Below are positions 52,395 to 62,221 of a DNA stretch of 64,000 nt, in pieces. The stretch comes from Fonsecaea monophora (Eukaryota; Ascomycota; Eurotiomycetes; Chaetothyriales; Herpotrichiellaceae): assembly GCF_001642475.1 (NCBI RefSeq), contig NW_019173934.1, positions 496,001 through 560,000 of the forward strand, read 5' to 3'. Within the stretch, counting starts at the first letter, position 1; each line of letters starts with the position of its first letter. The notes under the pieces were generated by a model. That model searched no databases. It was given only the letters and a program-made list of their open reading frames with translations, and was not told the origin of the DNA. Position numbers and translations under genes: made by a program.

Positions 52395-55079
52395 ATGGGC
52401 TTTTGGCCATTTGGTGGAGGCAAAAAAGGCCGAGCGACTCAAGGCGAAGACCAAGGACGACACTCACTTTTGGAGAAAACACGAACAGATCTCCGCCCCC
52501 GAACAGATACAAGCTCTTCTCAAGAAATTGTTACCATGGGCCGCACAGCAAGTCAACGCGGACAAGACGAGAAGCCTCGAAGGCTTTCGAAACAGCGACT
52601 TCCTTCTCATCCCAGAAATGTCCCCCGAGCCCAAACGTTACCCATCAGCGTACCCACAGCCGAGTCACTCGGCTACAAAAAGGGCTCCTACGACGCAGGT
52701 GGTGGCTTTCAACGGAGTGATATCTATTCTCACAATCCAATGTCACAGACAAGTATTGGCCCTGAAGATTTCACGGCACTGCCGCAGGCTCCCACGCTGT
52801 TAGCCAGACGCCCTGGTTACGATCCGACACTTCACCGGAGAAAGTCAAGCAAGAGAAAGGCCGAGGACTATGCTCGTGAGAGGGAGGTGCGTGCCATGAG
52901 CTCGCCAATCCAAAACTTGAAAAGGCCAACCACATACTCCGGGTCTGGGCCACTTCGACGAGACACCAAACAGATTCCGGGTGATCTAAACAGAAGATTT
53001 CAACGACCGACGTCAGAGGTGTCCTTGCCGCTGCCGGAAACAATCCAAGAGTCTGAAGACCTTTCCAACCAAGCGTCTTTTAAGATTGGGATCCTGGCAG
53101 CATTGAGCCCCAGACCCACGCTTACGTACGTGGCAAACCCACGGCCTTCGGCTGGAAAGCAACCAGCAAGAGTAAAACCTTCGGTGCAGCAAGCCATAGA
53201 AGAGGAGGACCCCTCATCGAGGAAAAGGATAAATGAGTTAGCGGACGAGCTCGACGCAGGAGGATTGAGAGAGTTGATGGAGAGGGATCGAAAACGTAAG
53301 GAAAGGAAAAAGGAGGCTGACCGTGCCCGGTTGGAGAAGAAGCTTCAACGAAAGGCTGATAGGCAGCGCGAGGAGGAAATGCGTGGTCGCCGCGCAAACA
53401 ATGATGTCCTCACAGTCCCCGTTGAGGACATTGAAAGAAGGGGTCGTGCGCTTTTTGGCAATACTGGAGAAACATCGCAATCCGCTGTCGCACGCAAATC
53501 CCCGAGTTCTGCGCATCAATCAACCGATCCATTTGCAGATCCAGGAAGCTTACAAGCTCGGCCGGTGCGGCAGATTAGAAATCCATTCGAAGATGAGCAA
53601 GATATCGATCTCACACAAGAATCGTTCCTCCACGAGGGAGATGAAGAACCCCCAGTGCCGATTAAATCGCCTCTTCGAACGGTTTCCGCAGCTCAAGCCA
53701 GGACCGAGGAGAAAGCGTCTCAGGCGGCTACAATATCCCCCCCTACTTCTCCAACGCACGGGCCTGTTGATCGGCAGAGTCTTTCTCAAACGAGTGGACT
53801 CGCTCGCGAAATCACACCAGACATTCCAGAATATGGATCGCTTGATCGACGCGCTTCGGACCAGAGCAATCAACAGCTCAGCTCCTGGACGAGCTTTTTC
53901 AGGCGTGGAGGAAGACGAAAAGGCGGCAATGTTGACCGTGGTCGAAGCACACCGTCCGAGTTCTCGAACACTTCACGCGAGTCGTTTGCTGCACGAAAGC
54001 AACAGCTTCCACCCGTGGTGGTTCCGCGCACGTTTAGAAAATCTGACTCCTCTTCGGTGCCGCGAAGAACCATGTCCAAGTTCCGCGAGGATCTGCCCGA
54101 ACTTCCCATTTCGCCTCCAGACTCTCGTGTTCAGTCCCCAGAAGTGATGGCTAGCCCACAGGCAGCTCAGGTATCTAGGCAACCGCGACACTCGGTGTCA
54201 GGGACTTTGGACAATCGAAGTCTAGCCACCAGCTCGAGTAATGCAGCACTGGACCATGGGGCAGCGGAAAGTCGCCATCCTCAAGGTGGTGACATTGAGA
54301 TGGGCGGGACGGCCTCAGGCGCGGGCTTGTCCCAATCCCTGGCCTCTGTTGACTCGGAAGGGTCTTGGCTATCAGGAAAGCCTCCCAAGAGGCTCTCAGG
54401 CGGTATGGGCCACCCACTCCGACAAAGCCAGTCCTCGATTCCTCCGCAATCGATTCCTGGGTCTTTCGAACCAGAGGACGACGACCTCGCCAACGACGAA
54501 TACCTAAACAAGCTGTCCCGGGGCCCAAGTGGGCGTCGAGATTCGGTGGCTTCTGCGGGGCGCAGAGCAAGCAGTAATGTCATCGATTTAGAGCGGGAGC
54601 GCCAGCAAAGCCCCGTTCCCGACATGCCTCACATGCCAGCTGCCCAAGGTGGGGACGAGAGATGGCACGCCGGGATCGCCCGCCAAGCCACCGTGGTCCG
54701 GCAACCCACTCGAGCCAGGTCGAAGGAAGGATTGCTCAAGGAGACAGACAAGGACGATTTGGACGTATCTCGAAGAGCTAGCTCGGATGTGGAGGACGAA
54801 GGCGAACTCGCAGAAGGCGAACTCGCAGAAGGCGAACTCGCAGAAGGCGAACTCGCAGAAGGCGAACCTGGGGGAGTGGAAACACCGGAACCCACACTCC
54901 TACGCGCCAGGAGCGTGGACTACAAAGGCCATGCGAAGCATATCAGTGCTGGCAGCGCAAGGTTACTGGACATTCGACGATCCTCGACCCAGTCGGAGAG
55001 TGCACCCCGAAGTGCCAGCGTTTCTCAGAGTGTACCACCACCGCAGCGGGAGCAGCCTACATTACCACCGACAGAGTGA
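52395..55079 (+). CDS. Large basic, low-complexity fungal protein of unknown function
   Basis: Single exon, 894 residues; start MGFWPFGGGKKGR. I do not recognise a domain. Visible features: an N-terminal conserved-looking stretch (GYDPTLHRRKSSKRKAEDYA), a highly charged helix with alternating Arg/Lys and Glu (about 295-335, likely coiled coil), short motifs such as ADPGSLQARPVRQIRNPFED and SSWTSFFRRGGRRKGG, many Ser/Pro phospho-site-like clusters, and a tandem EGELA repeat (about 802-825). The mix of disordered Ser-rich sequence with basic patches resembles cortical or signalling scaffold proteins of filamentous fungi, but that is only an impression. A long CT-rich leader precedes it. The uninterrupted 2.7-kb frame and biased codon use support a real gene. 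Confidence 0.8.
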   Translation: MGFWPFGGGKKGRATQGEDQGRHSLLEKTRTDLRPRTDTSSSQEIVTMGRTASQRGQDEKPRRLSKQRLPSHPRNVPRAQTLPISVPTAESLGYKKGSYDAGGGFQRSDIYSHNPMSQTSIGPEDFTALPQAPTLLARRPGYDPTLHRRKSSKRKAEDYAREREVRAMSSPIQNLKRPTTYSGSGPLRRDTKQIPGDLNRRFQRPTSEVSLPLPETIQESEDLSNQASFKIGILAALSPRPTLTYVANPRPSAGKQPARVKPSVQQAIEEEDPSSRKRINELADELDAGGLRELMERDRKRKERKKEADRARLEKKLQRKADRQREEEMRGRRANNDVLTVPVEDIERRGRALFGNTGETSQSAVARKSPSSAHQSTDPFADPGSLQARPVRQIRNPFEDEQDIDLTQESFLHEGDEEPPVPIKSPLRTVSAAQARTEEKASQAATISPPTSPTHGPVDRQSLSQTSGLAREITPDIPEYGSLDRRASDQSNQQLSSWTSFFRRGGRRKGGNVDRGRSTPSEFSNTSRESFAARKQQLPPVVVPRTFRKSDSSSVPRRTMSKFREDLPELPISPPDSRVQSPEVMASPQAAQVSRQPRHSVSGTLDNRSLATSSSNAALDHGAAESRHPQGGDIEMGGTASGAGLSQSLASVDSEGSWLSGKPPKRLSGGMGHPLRQSQSSIPPQSIPGSFEPEDDDLANDEYLNKLSRGPSGRRDSVASAGRRASSNVIDLERERQQSPVPDMPHMPAAQGGDERWHAGIARQATVVRQPTRARSKEGLLKETDKDDLDVSRRASSDVEDEGELAEGELAEGELAEGELAEGEPGGVETPEPTLLRARSVDYKGHAKHISAGSARLLDIRRSSTQSESAPRSASVSQSVPPPQREQPTLPPTE
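54798..54867 (+). repeat. 15-bp coding tandem repeat (EGELA units)
   Basis: The 15-mer GAAGGCGAACTCGCA is repeated four times exactly plus ten bases of a fifth, giving EGELA in frame. The copies are identical at the DNA level, so the array is recent and probably length-variable. Confidence 0.95.
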
Positions 55080-56172
55080 CAACAGCTGTGTCGAAAGCAA
55101 CGGAACACTATCCTTTTCCTTTTCCTTTGTCCAATTTCTATATTTTTGGCCTGTGGAAGTAAAATCCCAATTGTCGACCGCCGGGATCACCGTCTGGACG
55201 GTGATTATTCCTATGACATTCACGATGCAAAAAATTGATACCCCAGATCGCTCTTTTAACATTGGTTTTCTTTTTATAATGGGGACACAAAGCACTTTGC
55301 CTTTTTCTCTGGCGGAACATGAGTTAAATTACAATTAGCGGGAGGAGAGAGTCTGGCTAAGAGAGCGTGGGTATATAGCTGCTGAGTGAAGCAATTGATT
55401 TGCCGAAGAGATGACAGTCCGCTACGATGGGGATTGAACCACGACTGACGGACTTGGCATCTTTGGAAAGTTTTGAAATCGGCCTACATGTATGTATACC
55501 TGGATTCTGGACACGGCGAGAGGTCTTGTGCAGGACTCGCGGTGGAATAACGAAATACAAAGTATTCTGTATTAGGAAACACTATGAGGTATTACGAGGT
55601 ACAATAATATCAAGCACCGAGTCGCCGAGTACCTTGTCCGGACTTCGGAGTAACTGATAATCCGCCAATTGCTTGATCATGTGTCGCATCCGTGATGACG
55701 TCAACAATTGTCATCCATTCGGGCTCTGCCTACGGAATCTCTCGCTGTTTTCTCACTCACTGACTCCCCCCCGAATTCCTCGTCTCCAAAAATTCAAATA
55801 CTGAGGAGCTACACGGTAGACTTGTTCATCTGGATTTCTAATCGCGTCATCTTTTCACTCACTCTTCGCCCTTCCACCGCCAACCATCCACCACCCGCTA
55901 CCCCCCCTTTATCTCACTTACACCATTCATCGTCCAGTCCAGCCGAACCGTCCAACCCCTCCCCAGCTTAGATTCCTTCAGCCTCACAAATCCTCCGTTA
56001 CGCAGTTCTATTTCTCTATATAATCTTCACGCTGGCCGCCTCAATCCGCTCCTCCATCAACTTCCAGCGCCTGTTACTTGGACCCAAGTCCGCACTCCAA
56101 GCTAGAACAACTGCCTTGACCCGTTCTTTCTCAACCACACACTCTATCCAGTTTTCTCAATCATCGTCCAAA
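55080..56172. promoter_or_regulatory. Thioredoxin upstream region and CT-rich leader
   Basis: The left part is the 3' flank of the preceding gene, with GTAC/TACGAGG motifs near 55585-55635. The right part (55740-56170) is pyrimidine-rich and continuous with the thioredoxin frame (see next entry). Confidence 0.5.
55972..56172 (+). other. AUG-less in-frame extension of thioredoxin resembling a mitochondrial presequence
   Basis: The 67 codons between a TAG (55969-55971) and the thioredoxin ATG are open in the thioredoxin frame. The translation has no Asp or Glu, seven Arg/Lys, and ends with ARTTALTRSFSTTHS, very like a mitochondrial targeting sequence with an R-S-F-S cleavage region. No ATG is present, but near-cognate codons are (ACG 56029, CTG 56032, CTG 56071, TTG 56116). 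Whether it is translated is unknown. Confidence 0.4.
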
Positions 56173-56598
56173 ATGGTCGTCCACAACCTTGCAGAGTACG
56201 TAGCCTACCATCAAGCCAAGCTGCGTGAGGAGCAAGCTCGCAATGCTCCCAAACCTGCCAAAAAGTACGGTGTTAACCCCATCCACAGCAAATCCTCGTA
56301 CAACACCTCGATCGTGCAAGCCCCTGCCGACAGGCTTGTCGTCCTCGACTGCTTCGCCACCTGGTGTGGTCCTTGCAAAGTCATTGCCCCCGAAGTCGCA
56401 AAGTTCTCCGAGTCGGACGACTTCAAGGACAAGGTCGATTTCTACAAGGTTGACGTGGACGAAGTCCCCGATGTCGCTCAGGAACTCGGCGTGCGCGCCA
56501 TGCCCACGTTCATGATCTTCAAGAACGGCGAGAAGGTCGCCGAGGTTGTCGGTGCCAACAAGCACGCTCTCGAGGCCGCGATAAGAAAGAATTTGTAA
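56173..56598 (+). CDS. Thioredoxin
   Basis: Single exon, 141 residues from the ATG at 56173 (MVVHNLAEYV). The active site is FATWCGPCKVIAPEV (WCGPC at residues 64-68), and the cis-Pro motif is RAMPTFMIFKNGEKV. It is a disulphide reductase fed by thioredoxin reductase, supplying ribonucleotide reductase, peroxiredoxins and others. Compared with the usual 103-110 residues, it carries about 30 extra residues before the first strand (AKLREEQARNAPKPAKKYGV), Lys/Arg-rich and probably disordered. The in-frame sequence upstream could encode a mitochondrial presequence if translation began at a non-AUG codon, which would explain one gene serving two compartments; this is inference. Confidence 0.95.
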   Translation: MVVHNLAEYVAYHQAKLREEQARNAPKPAKKYGVNPIHSKSSYNTSIVQAPADRLVVLDCFATWCGPCKVIAPEVAKFSESDDFKDKVDFYKVDVDEVPDVAQELGVRAMPTFMIFKNGEKVAEVVGANKHALEAAIRKNL

Positions 56599-56908
56599 AC
56601 CTTTTCTTTGACAAGGTCAATTGGACTCGGGGTTTTTCTGCACACCGCCAACGCGTCATCAACCCACGGCTCGACTTGGGTCGGTGAGATTTACGGTCTT
56701 AGACGACATGTTTAGCTGAACGAGGATGAAAAGGGCACCGAAGAAAATCAAGATGCCGAGACAAGACGAAAAGCTTTGACGATCCTATCACGGAAGTGCT
56801 GCTCCCTGGAGTGGGATGGGTGCTGTACTATTGCCTATTGAACATAGCCATAAAGGAAATGAATGTTCTGTCACTACTTTACTATGTTTCCACCTGTTCC
56901 CGTTTCTT

Positions 56909-56932
56909 GACGACGACGTCGTCGTCGTCGTC
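56909..56932. repeat. (GAC)3(GTC)5 trinucleotide inverted repeat
   Basis: Three GAC triplets run directly into five GTC triplets. The first 18 bases form a perfect palindrome, able to fold into a short hairpin in the thioredoxin 3' flank. Confidence 0.9.
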
Positions 56933-57364
56933 GTTGGTTTTTGGCCAACAGCGTACAAGACATGACCCGTCGTGCGTCGTACGTCGTGCTTCTTGTCGTG
57001 CGTTGTCCTTCATTCTGTCGAGATGGCGAGTGCAGAAGTCGTTGAGAACGAGTGATTCCACGGCCCCGACCTCACCGGGACTATTATTGAAATCAAATCT
57101 GCCCAAAGGCGGCCCGACCAGAGCTCGATTGACGCAACGGATTTTTCTCCTCGGTATATCAGAGATCGACCCGCCCGAGGCGACTCGGGCGTTGTTATGA
57201 CAATGGCAGATCTCCCCTTTCCCCCGCGGTAATGTTCAAGGTCGCTGGGGTCGAGGTTGAGGTTGAGGTCTCCTTCACACCCTCTACCTTATTCTCAGAT
57301 CCGTCCACCCCACAGTCCACAACTGGCCCATGTCCGTGCCCATGCCCGTTGCCACCCGCAGATA

Positions 57365-57390
57365 GTCAACAGTCAACAGTCAACAGTCAA
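57365..57390. repeat. 7-bp tandem repeat (GTCAACA)
   Basis: Three perfect copies and five bases of a fourth are present in non-coding DNA. Confidence 0.9.
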
Positions 57391-57962
57391 GAGAGATTCA
57401 GGCTGCCCAGCCATGCCATGCCATGTATATAGAAAAAAACTCCTGGAGAACGAATCGAGTCGGGCACACTAGCCTTTTACGTTGTTCGTTACTAGTACTA
57501 GGTTACTAGGTAATGTTCTATATACATGTGTCTAGTAGTAGTTATCCCTATTTCCCTATATACAATTCCAATACCTGCCTGTACCAGACCAGATAGAGCG
57601 TATTCTTCCCCTTTCCTCCCTCCCTTTAGTCCAAACTATTTGTACATTGATAATTTGAACGCCTCCTGTAGGGCAGCCGTGGGACTCGTGCTTCGTCAAA
57701 GATAAAATAGAGAGAGAAAAAATGTCGTCCTTCGTCTGCGCATCAATCGTGAGTTGCTGGATAGAGCTGAGGCTTCTCATCATCCTCGTCATCGACGTCC
57801 TGCTGTCAAATCTGTGTCAATCCGATGTAACCCACCATTGCTGAATATTGTGCAGAGCGCTCAACGCATCTGCCCACTGACTCCAATAGGCAACAACAGT
57901 GTGTTCCCAAAATAGCCTTTAGACATCGTATGTAGGACATTCAGCGCATGTTTCTGGCTGGT

Positions 57963-60900
57963 TCAGACAGCAGTCCCGCACTTTTTGCACCTGAAACTTT
58001 GGCCTTTGTCCGTCATGGTCGCTTTGAATGTCGTGCCTCCACAATTTTTACATTTCAGATCACTCTCACTTCCCACACTGCTGCGCCTCCGTGACCGGGC
58101 TTTGCGGTTCTTGGTATCAACAGTTGACAACCTTCGCTCGTCGTCCCCAACACTCCCGCCAGGACTAGGATCACGATCAGATCCCGTAATTTCACTGGAC
58201 AATTGGCTCATGTAACTGGGAGCACGAGAGAGGGGGTTACCGTCCGGTCCCAAAAAGCCCGGAGTTCTCGGTATATGCTTCGCCATAGGTAATAATGTGC
58301 TCTTCATATCCCAGGCGAGGTATGATTGCTGATCCACTAGGAACAGCGGATCATTCGGGCTGTGTGGGAGATCACCCGGAGTGGGATTTGAAGGTAAAGG
58401 TTTCAGGGAGATCTGGGGAGACAGTAATTCCTGATCCGGAGTTTTCTGGGTAGCAGAATGAAAACTGCCAGGCGAGCCAACGACTGGAGACTGGACCGTG
58501 ATCGAGGGGCCGTTATGGATCTGTTGTAATGGCGAATGGAACTCGGGCGACGTGGGGGAAGTGACAGTGTCTTTTCGAGGCGGTGCCGCCGACCGGTGAA
58601 GTGAAAGACGATGGCCCAAGATCTTTCTCGGCGACGCACTACGGGACCGCTCGTTGTTGGCCAGTTGCCCCCGGAAATCCACCATACTGGCCGAGGCGTT
58701 GTTGTTTGTGGTGTCATTTACACTCACAGAGTTCCTCCAGCTCAAGATGCGATCTGTTGACTGGGTCTTCGGGTTCATCACGAATGAGTTTCGGTGATTG
58801 GACGAGGTCACAGAATTGCGAGTCGCCACAGATCCGCTCCGACCGAGCATTTTTCTGGAGAAGTTGGAGGTCGAGTCCCACGACTCGTGTCTGCGTTTCT
58901 GAAAAGCACAGTCTTGCCGGAAGACCTTGATTTGTCCCGTGTAGTCGGCGGTGACAACTATCTGGCCGCCCGGATGCGAATGACGAGACAAATACGCAGG
59001 CGTCTCTGGGGCACGACGCGGAGATTCCGATACCCTCGTTCCGTCTTTGATATGTTTGTCGTCTGAAAGGTTGCTGTTATTTGTGGGAGCCCGAGACGAA
59101 ATGACAGAGTCTGCACGACTGACCAAAGTCACTGGCGGTGGGTTGCAGAGGTCATATAGAGGATCCCCCGATTGTGCCAGTAGACGTCGCGTTGCTTCAG
59201 GAGCCATTATCGCGGTAGTGACAATGGCTGAGTGAGCCTCAAACACTTCCATCGGCCGCTTGTCGTTCTCGGGCCGTTCATTGACAGACGTTGGCCATAT
59301 GTACACCTTGCGGTCTTCGCTCCCGCATATGACATATTTCCCATCATCACTGAACGAAGCATGTATCTGGCTGCAGGAATTTTCGTTGCCGCGGAACTTA
59401 ACTTCCAGAGTTCTATCCTTGAGGTTGTACATCCGCACCCTTGAGTCGTTGCTGGTAATCAAAAGTTTCACGTCTGGCTGACTGCCTTCTCGAGGTAATG
59501 AGATGGTATCGATCCCCGTAATCTTGCTCCCTTTGGCATTCTTGCCCCGTGCTGATCGAACATGAATTTGCGAATGCGCTTTGAGACCTTCGGTATCATA
59601 GAGGATACACAACCCATTCAAGCAACCAGCGATGGCGGTCTTCCCATCTGGTGTGAATGCGACGGCGGTAACCATATCGGAGACCTGTGTCCAGTAGGCG
59701 ACGTGCTTGTCTGGGATGCTCCATAACCGTATTTTCGAGTCCAGAGAGCCCGCTAAGAAGAAACGATCATCCCGGGGATGAAACTGAATCGAGGTGACGA
59801 AGTCGTTGTGTTTGAATGCACACAAACATTCCAGGCGGCTCACGTGGTACAGCCTGACGGTCTTGTCCATAGATGAAGATAGTAGGAAGTTGTTCTTGCT
59901 CCAGCTGAGGTCCAGGATACTCGATGTGTGGCCATCGTATTCGCGAATGAGTTTACTCTTGAAGACCGGTGCGTTGAGCTTGACCTTTTCCCCGTCGTTG
60001 TCTGTCTCCGCAAGTTTCTCCTCCATTTCTCGATCGTCTGCGGATGATATGACTTCCCACACCCGCAGCTTTCTGTCCTGTCCCGCAGCAGCGAGATATC
60101 TTCCATCTCTTGAGAATTCCATGGCCCATATCGCATTATTTGCCGAGTTCCTAGGGAGTGGTGGGACGACATCACCGGGAGTATCGTTGATGCTGTGGAT
60201 CTTCGAGTCTATCTCGGCTTTGCGGCTTTTGGACGGCGGCGTCCCCAGGAGAATCTGAGCTAGGAACAACCTGTCGAAGTCCTTCTGCTTTCTATACTGA
60301 GCTTTTACCTTGATATATCGTGGTGGCGCAGGGAACTTGGGTATGAAGCCGACAGGTTGAGAGAAGACTTCGGCCTCGACCCCAGCAGGTCGAACCTCAG
60401 AACCGACCTCTGAAGCATTGTCGTCGTGAAGGTCAAAGGAATCCCGTTTCTTGTTGCCCATTATTCGACTGAGGAAGGAGACGCCTTTCCTGCGGAGACA
60501 TTGGCAATTAGTATACCGCAAAAGATCAACTTTCAGCGCCGCGGCCGAGAACCAGCAGATCGCCGAGAGCACATGGAAACAAGGTGCTTATCCATGAAGA
60601 TCAGAAACAGGAGGAGGGGAAAGGATTCGGGGCACAAAAAAAAGATGGTGCCTGTTCCTCATGACTTCTACCAAGGGGACTTACTTCTTCTCCTTGCCCG
60701 AATTGCTACTATCAACCCGTCGTAACGAAGCGGGTTCGGCTTTCAGGCTCCCCGAGTCGGAATAACCGGAGTCTGCATAAGGCGACTTGGAATTCACACC
60801 GCCTTGAGAAGAAGCAGGCAATTTGCTTTGCGACTGGGTCCTCTCCAGGATTTGCTAGAAAGGCAATGAGTGAGCCAAGCGGTGCGAGCCCAAGTGGGTA

Positions 60901-61477
60901 TTGGAGGTATACGGTACCCTTGAGATGGGATCTAGGACGGGTTCGGAGCCAGGCTGGGGCTCGGATGAGCCTACGATCAGGTTGGGAGACATGTTGGCTG
61001 CTGCGCTGGGCGTCCCCGGGGTCAGGCTGTAATTGTAATCGCGACGAGGACTGCTGGCAGCATCCGGTTCTCGTTCTGAAAGTGGGCGGAACACAGTCAG
61101 CACATGGACTGGGCAGTCTTGGGATGAGCAGTGGAAGATTTGAGGCAAGGTTGGCGTCCCGGAGACATCAAGACGGCGAACCACAATCTGCTGATTGGGG
61201 CATCACATAATGACCTACTGCTGTGGGAAAGAGGAGCAGAAGGAGAGCGAAGAGGCTGTTGTTGGATGTGCGCATTGGAGCTGGCGACCAGCTCCTCGCT
61301 GATGGGAGGGGAAACATCTGGATCGCATGATGACAAAGAGCATTTAGACTCGATGGCCGCCGCCGCCGCAGCTTCTGGTGGTGCCTCTGGCGCTTCTGTC
61401 TTGGGCGTTGCGTCACTCGTTGCCGTCAAGTAGTAGTTCCCTAATGCCACCACCCGCGCAGCCACCATCTGGGCCAT
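57963..61477 (-). CDS. WD40-repeat protein with C-terminal zinc ribbon (Dgr2/WDR44-like)
   Basis: Four exons on the minus strand: 61219-61477, 60918-61075, 60685-60854 and 57963-60489 (introns 143, 63 and 195 nt), 1037 residues; start MAQMVAARVV in context ACCATGG. The N-terminal 300 residues are disordered with Ala- and Ser-rich stretches. WD40 repeats span about residues 310-660 (AIWAMEFSRDGRYLAAAGQDRKLRVWEV, LDLSWSKNNFLLSSSMDKTVRLYHV, VTAVAFTPDGKTAIAGCLNG). A long Ser/Pro-rich tail follows, ending in CKNCGG...FRCKKCGTAV, a four-Cys ribbon. Yeast Dgr2 (2-deoxyglucose resistance) and animal WDR44 (Rab11 effector) share the WD40 arrangement. The ribbon is, to my knowledge, a fungal feature. 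Biological role is inferred only. Joins 1 and 2 are less certain than the third (KEKK/KGVSFLSR). Confidence 0.87.
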
Positions 61478-62221
61478 GGTCGAAGCCTCGCGAAACCGCA
61501 ATATCGATCACAGAAGTCCTGTGTACAGAGAACAGATCATTGACGACCGCTGGAACCAGGAAGAAAACCTGATCGTCAGGAAACAAGCACAAACATCGGT
61601 GAGCTTGTTATGGATCCGAAGCGCCACCCTGCTTCCACTTGAGTGTACCTACTCATCGAACTCTTCTTATCCCGTATCTGACTTATGCGGACAGATACAA
61701 AGTCAAGACCCGTCCAGAGTAAACCCTTCAGCTAGCCTCGTTGGGTACCCTTCGAACCACTCACTGCTTGAATCATCCCTCCATGCAGCTGAGCTCATCA
61801 TCTGCCAATCTCTTCAATTGGCTGCCTACGACTCCACGAATTTTTACAAACACGCTCGCGCCTTTTACTGCTTTCGTCGTGGTACAGGTCCAAAGAGCAT
61901 ATCCTCGCGGGGACCAGAATGGAAAATTTTCTCTTCCATGCCGACGGAAGGACGGAGGCAAAAATAACCATGTTTTCCGACGCTCCTAGTGCACAAATTA
62001 TGCCTTTAATGCGAGAATATCACGAGAGAAATTGCAGAAGCCAGAGAGCCCAGGAGCCCCGCTTACGCAAAGGCTGATGCGAATACGAACCCGCTCGTAT
62101 AGGTCCGCGTAGCTTGTCCTGGTTCCCGCACAACGTCGCACATGTGCTCTCCGAACATCCCAGACCGCCAGCCCGTGCCCAGTTTCCTTCATGTTCAGTC
62201 CAATCATAAAGTCCAAACATT
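61478..62221. promoter_or_regulatory. Intergenic: WD40-gene promoter, dcp2 3' flank
   Basis: 744 bp between two minus-strand genes. ORFs on both strands are short and motif-free; no specific regulatory word stands out. Confidence 0.45.

Larger units (their letters stand above)
56599..57962. other. Intergenic between convergent thioredoxin and WD40 genes
   Basis: No gene seen. It contains simple repeats (listed) and A/T-rich tracts with TACTAG steps near 57490-57560. ORFs are short and motif-free. Confidence 0.5.

Noticed and set aside
55420..55445. GATTGAACC / GGTTCAATCCC B-box-like sequence suggesting a tRNA on the minus strand
   Set aside because: The bases flanking the loop do not pair into a T stem, and no A box or acceptor stem fits.
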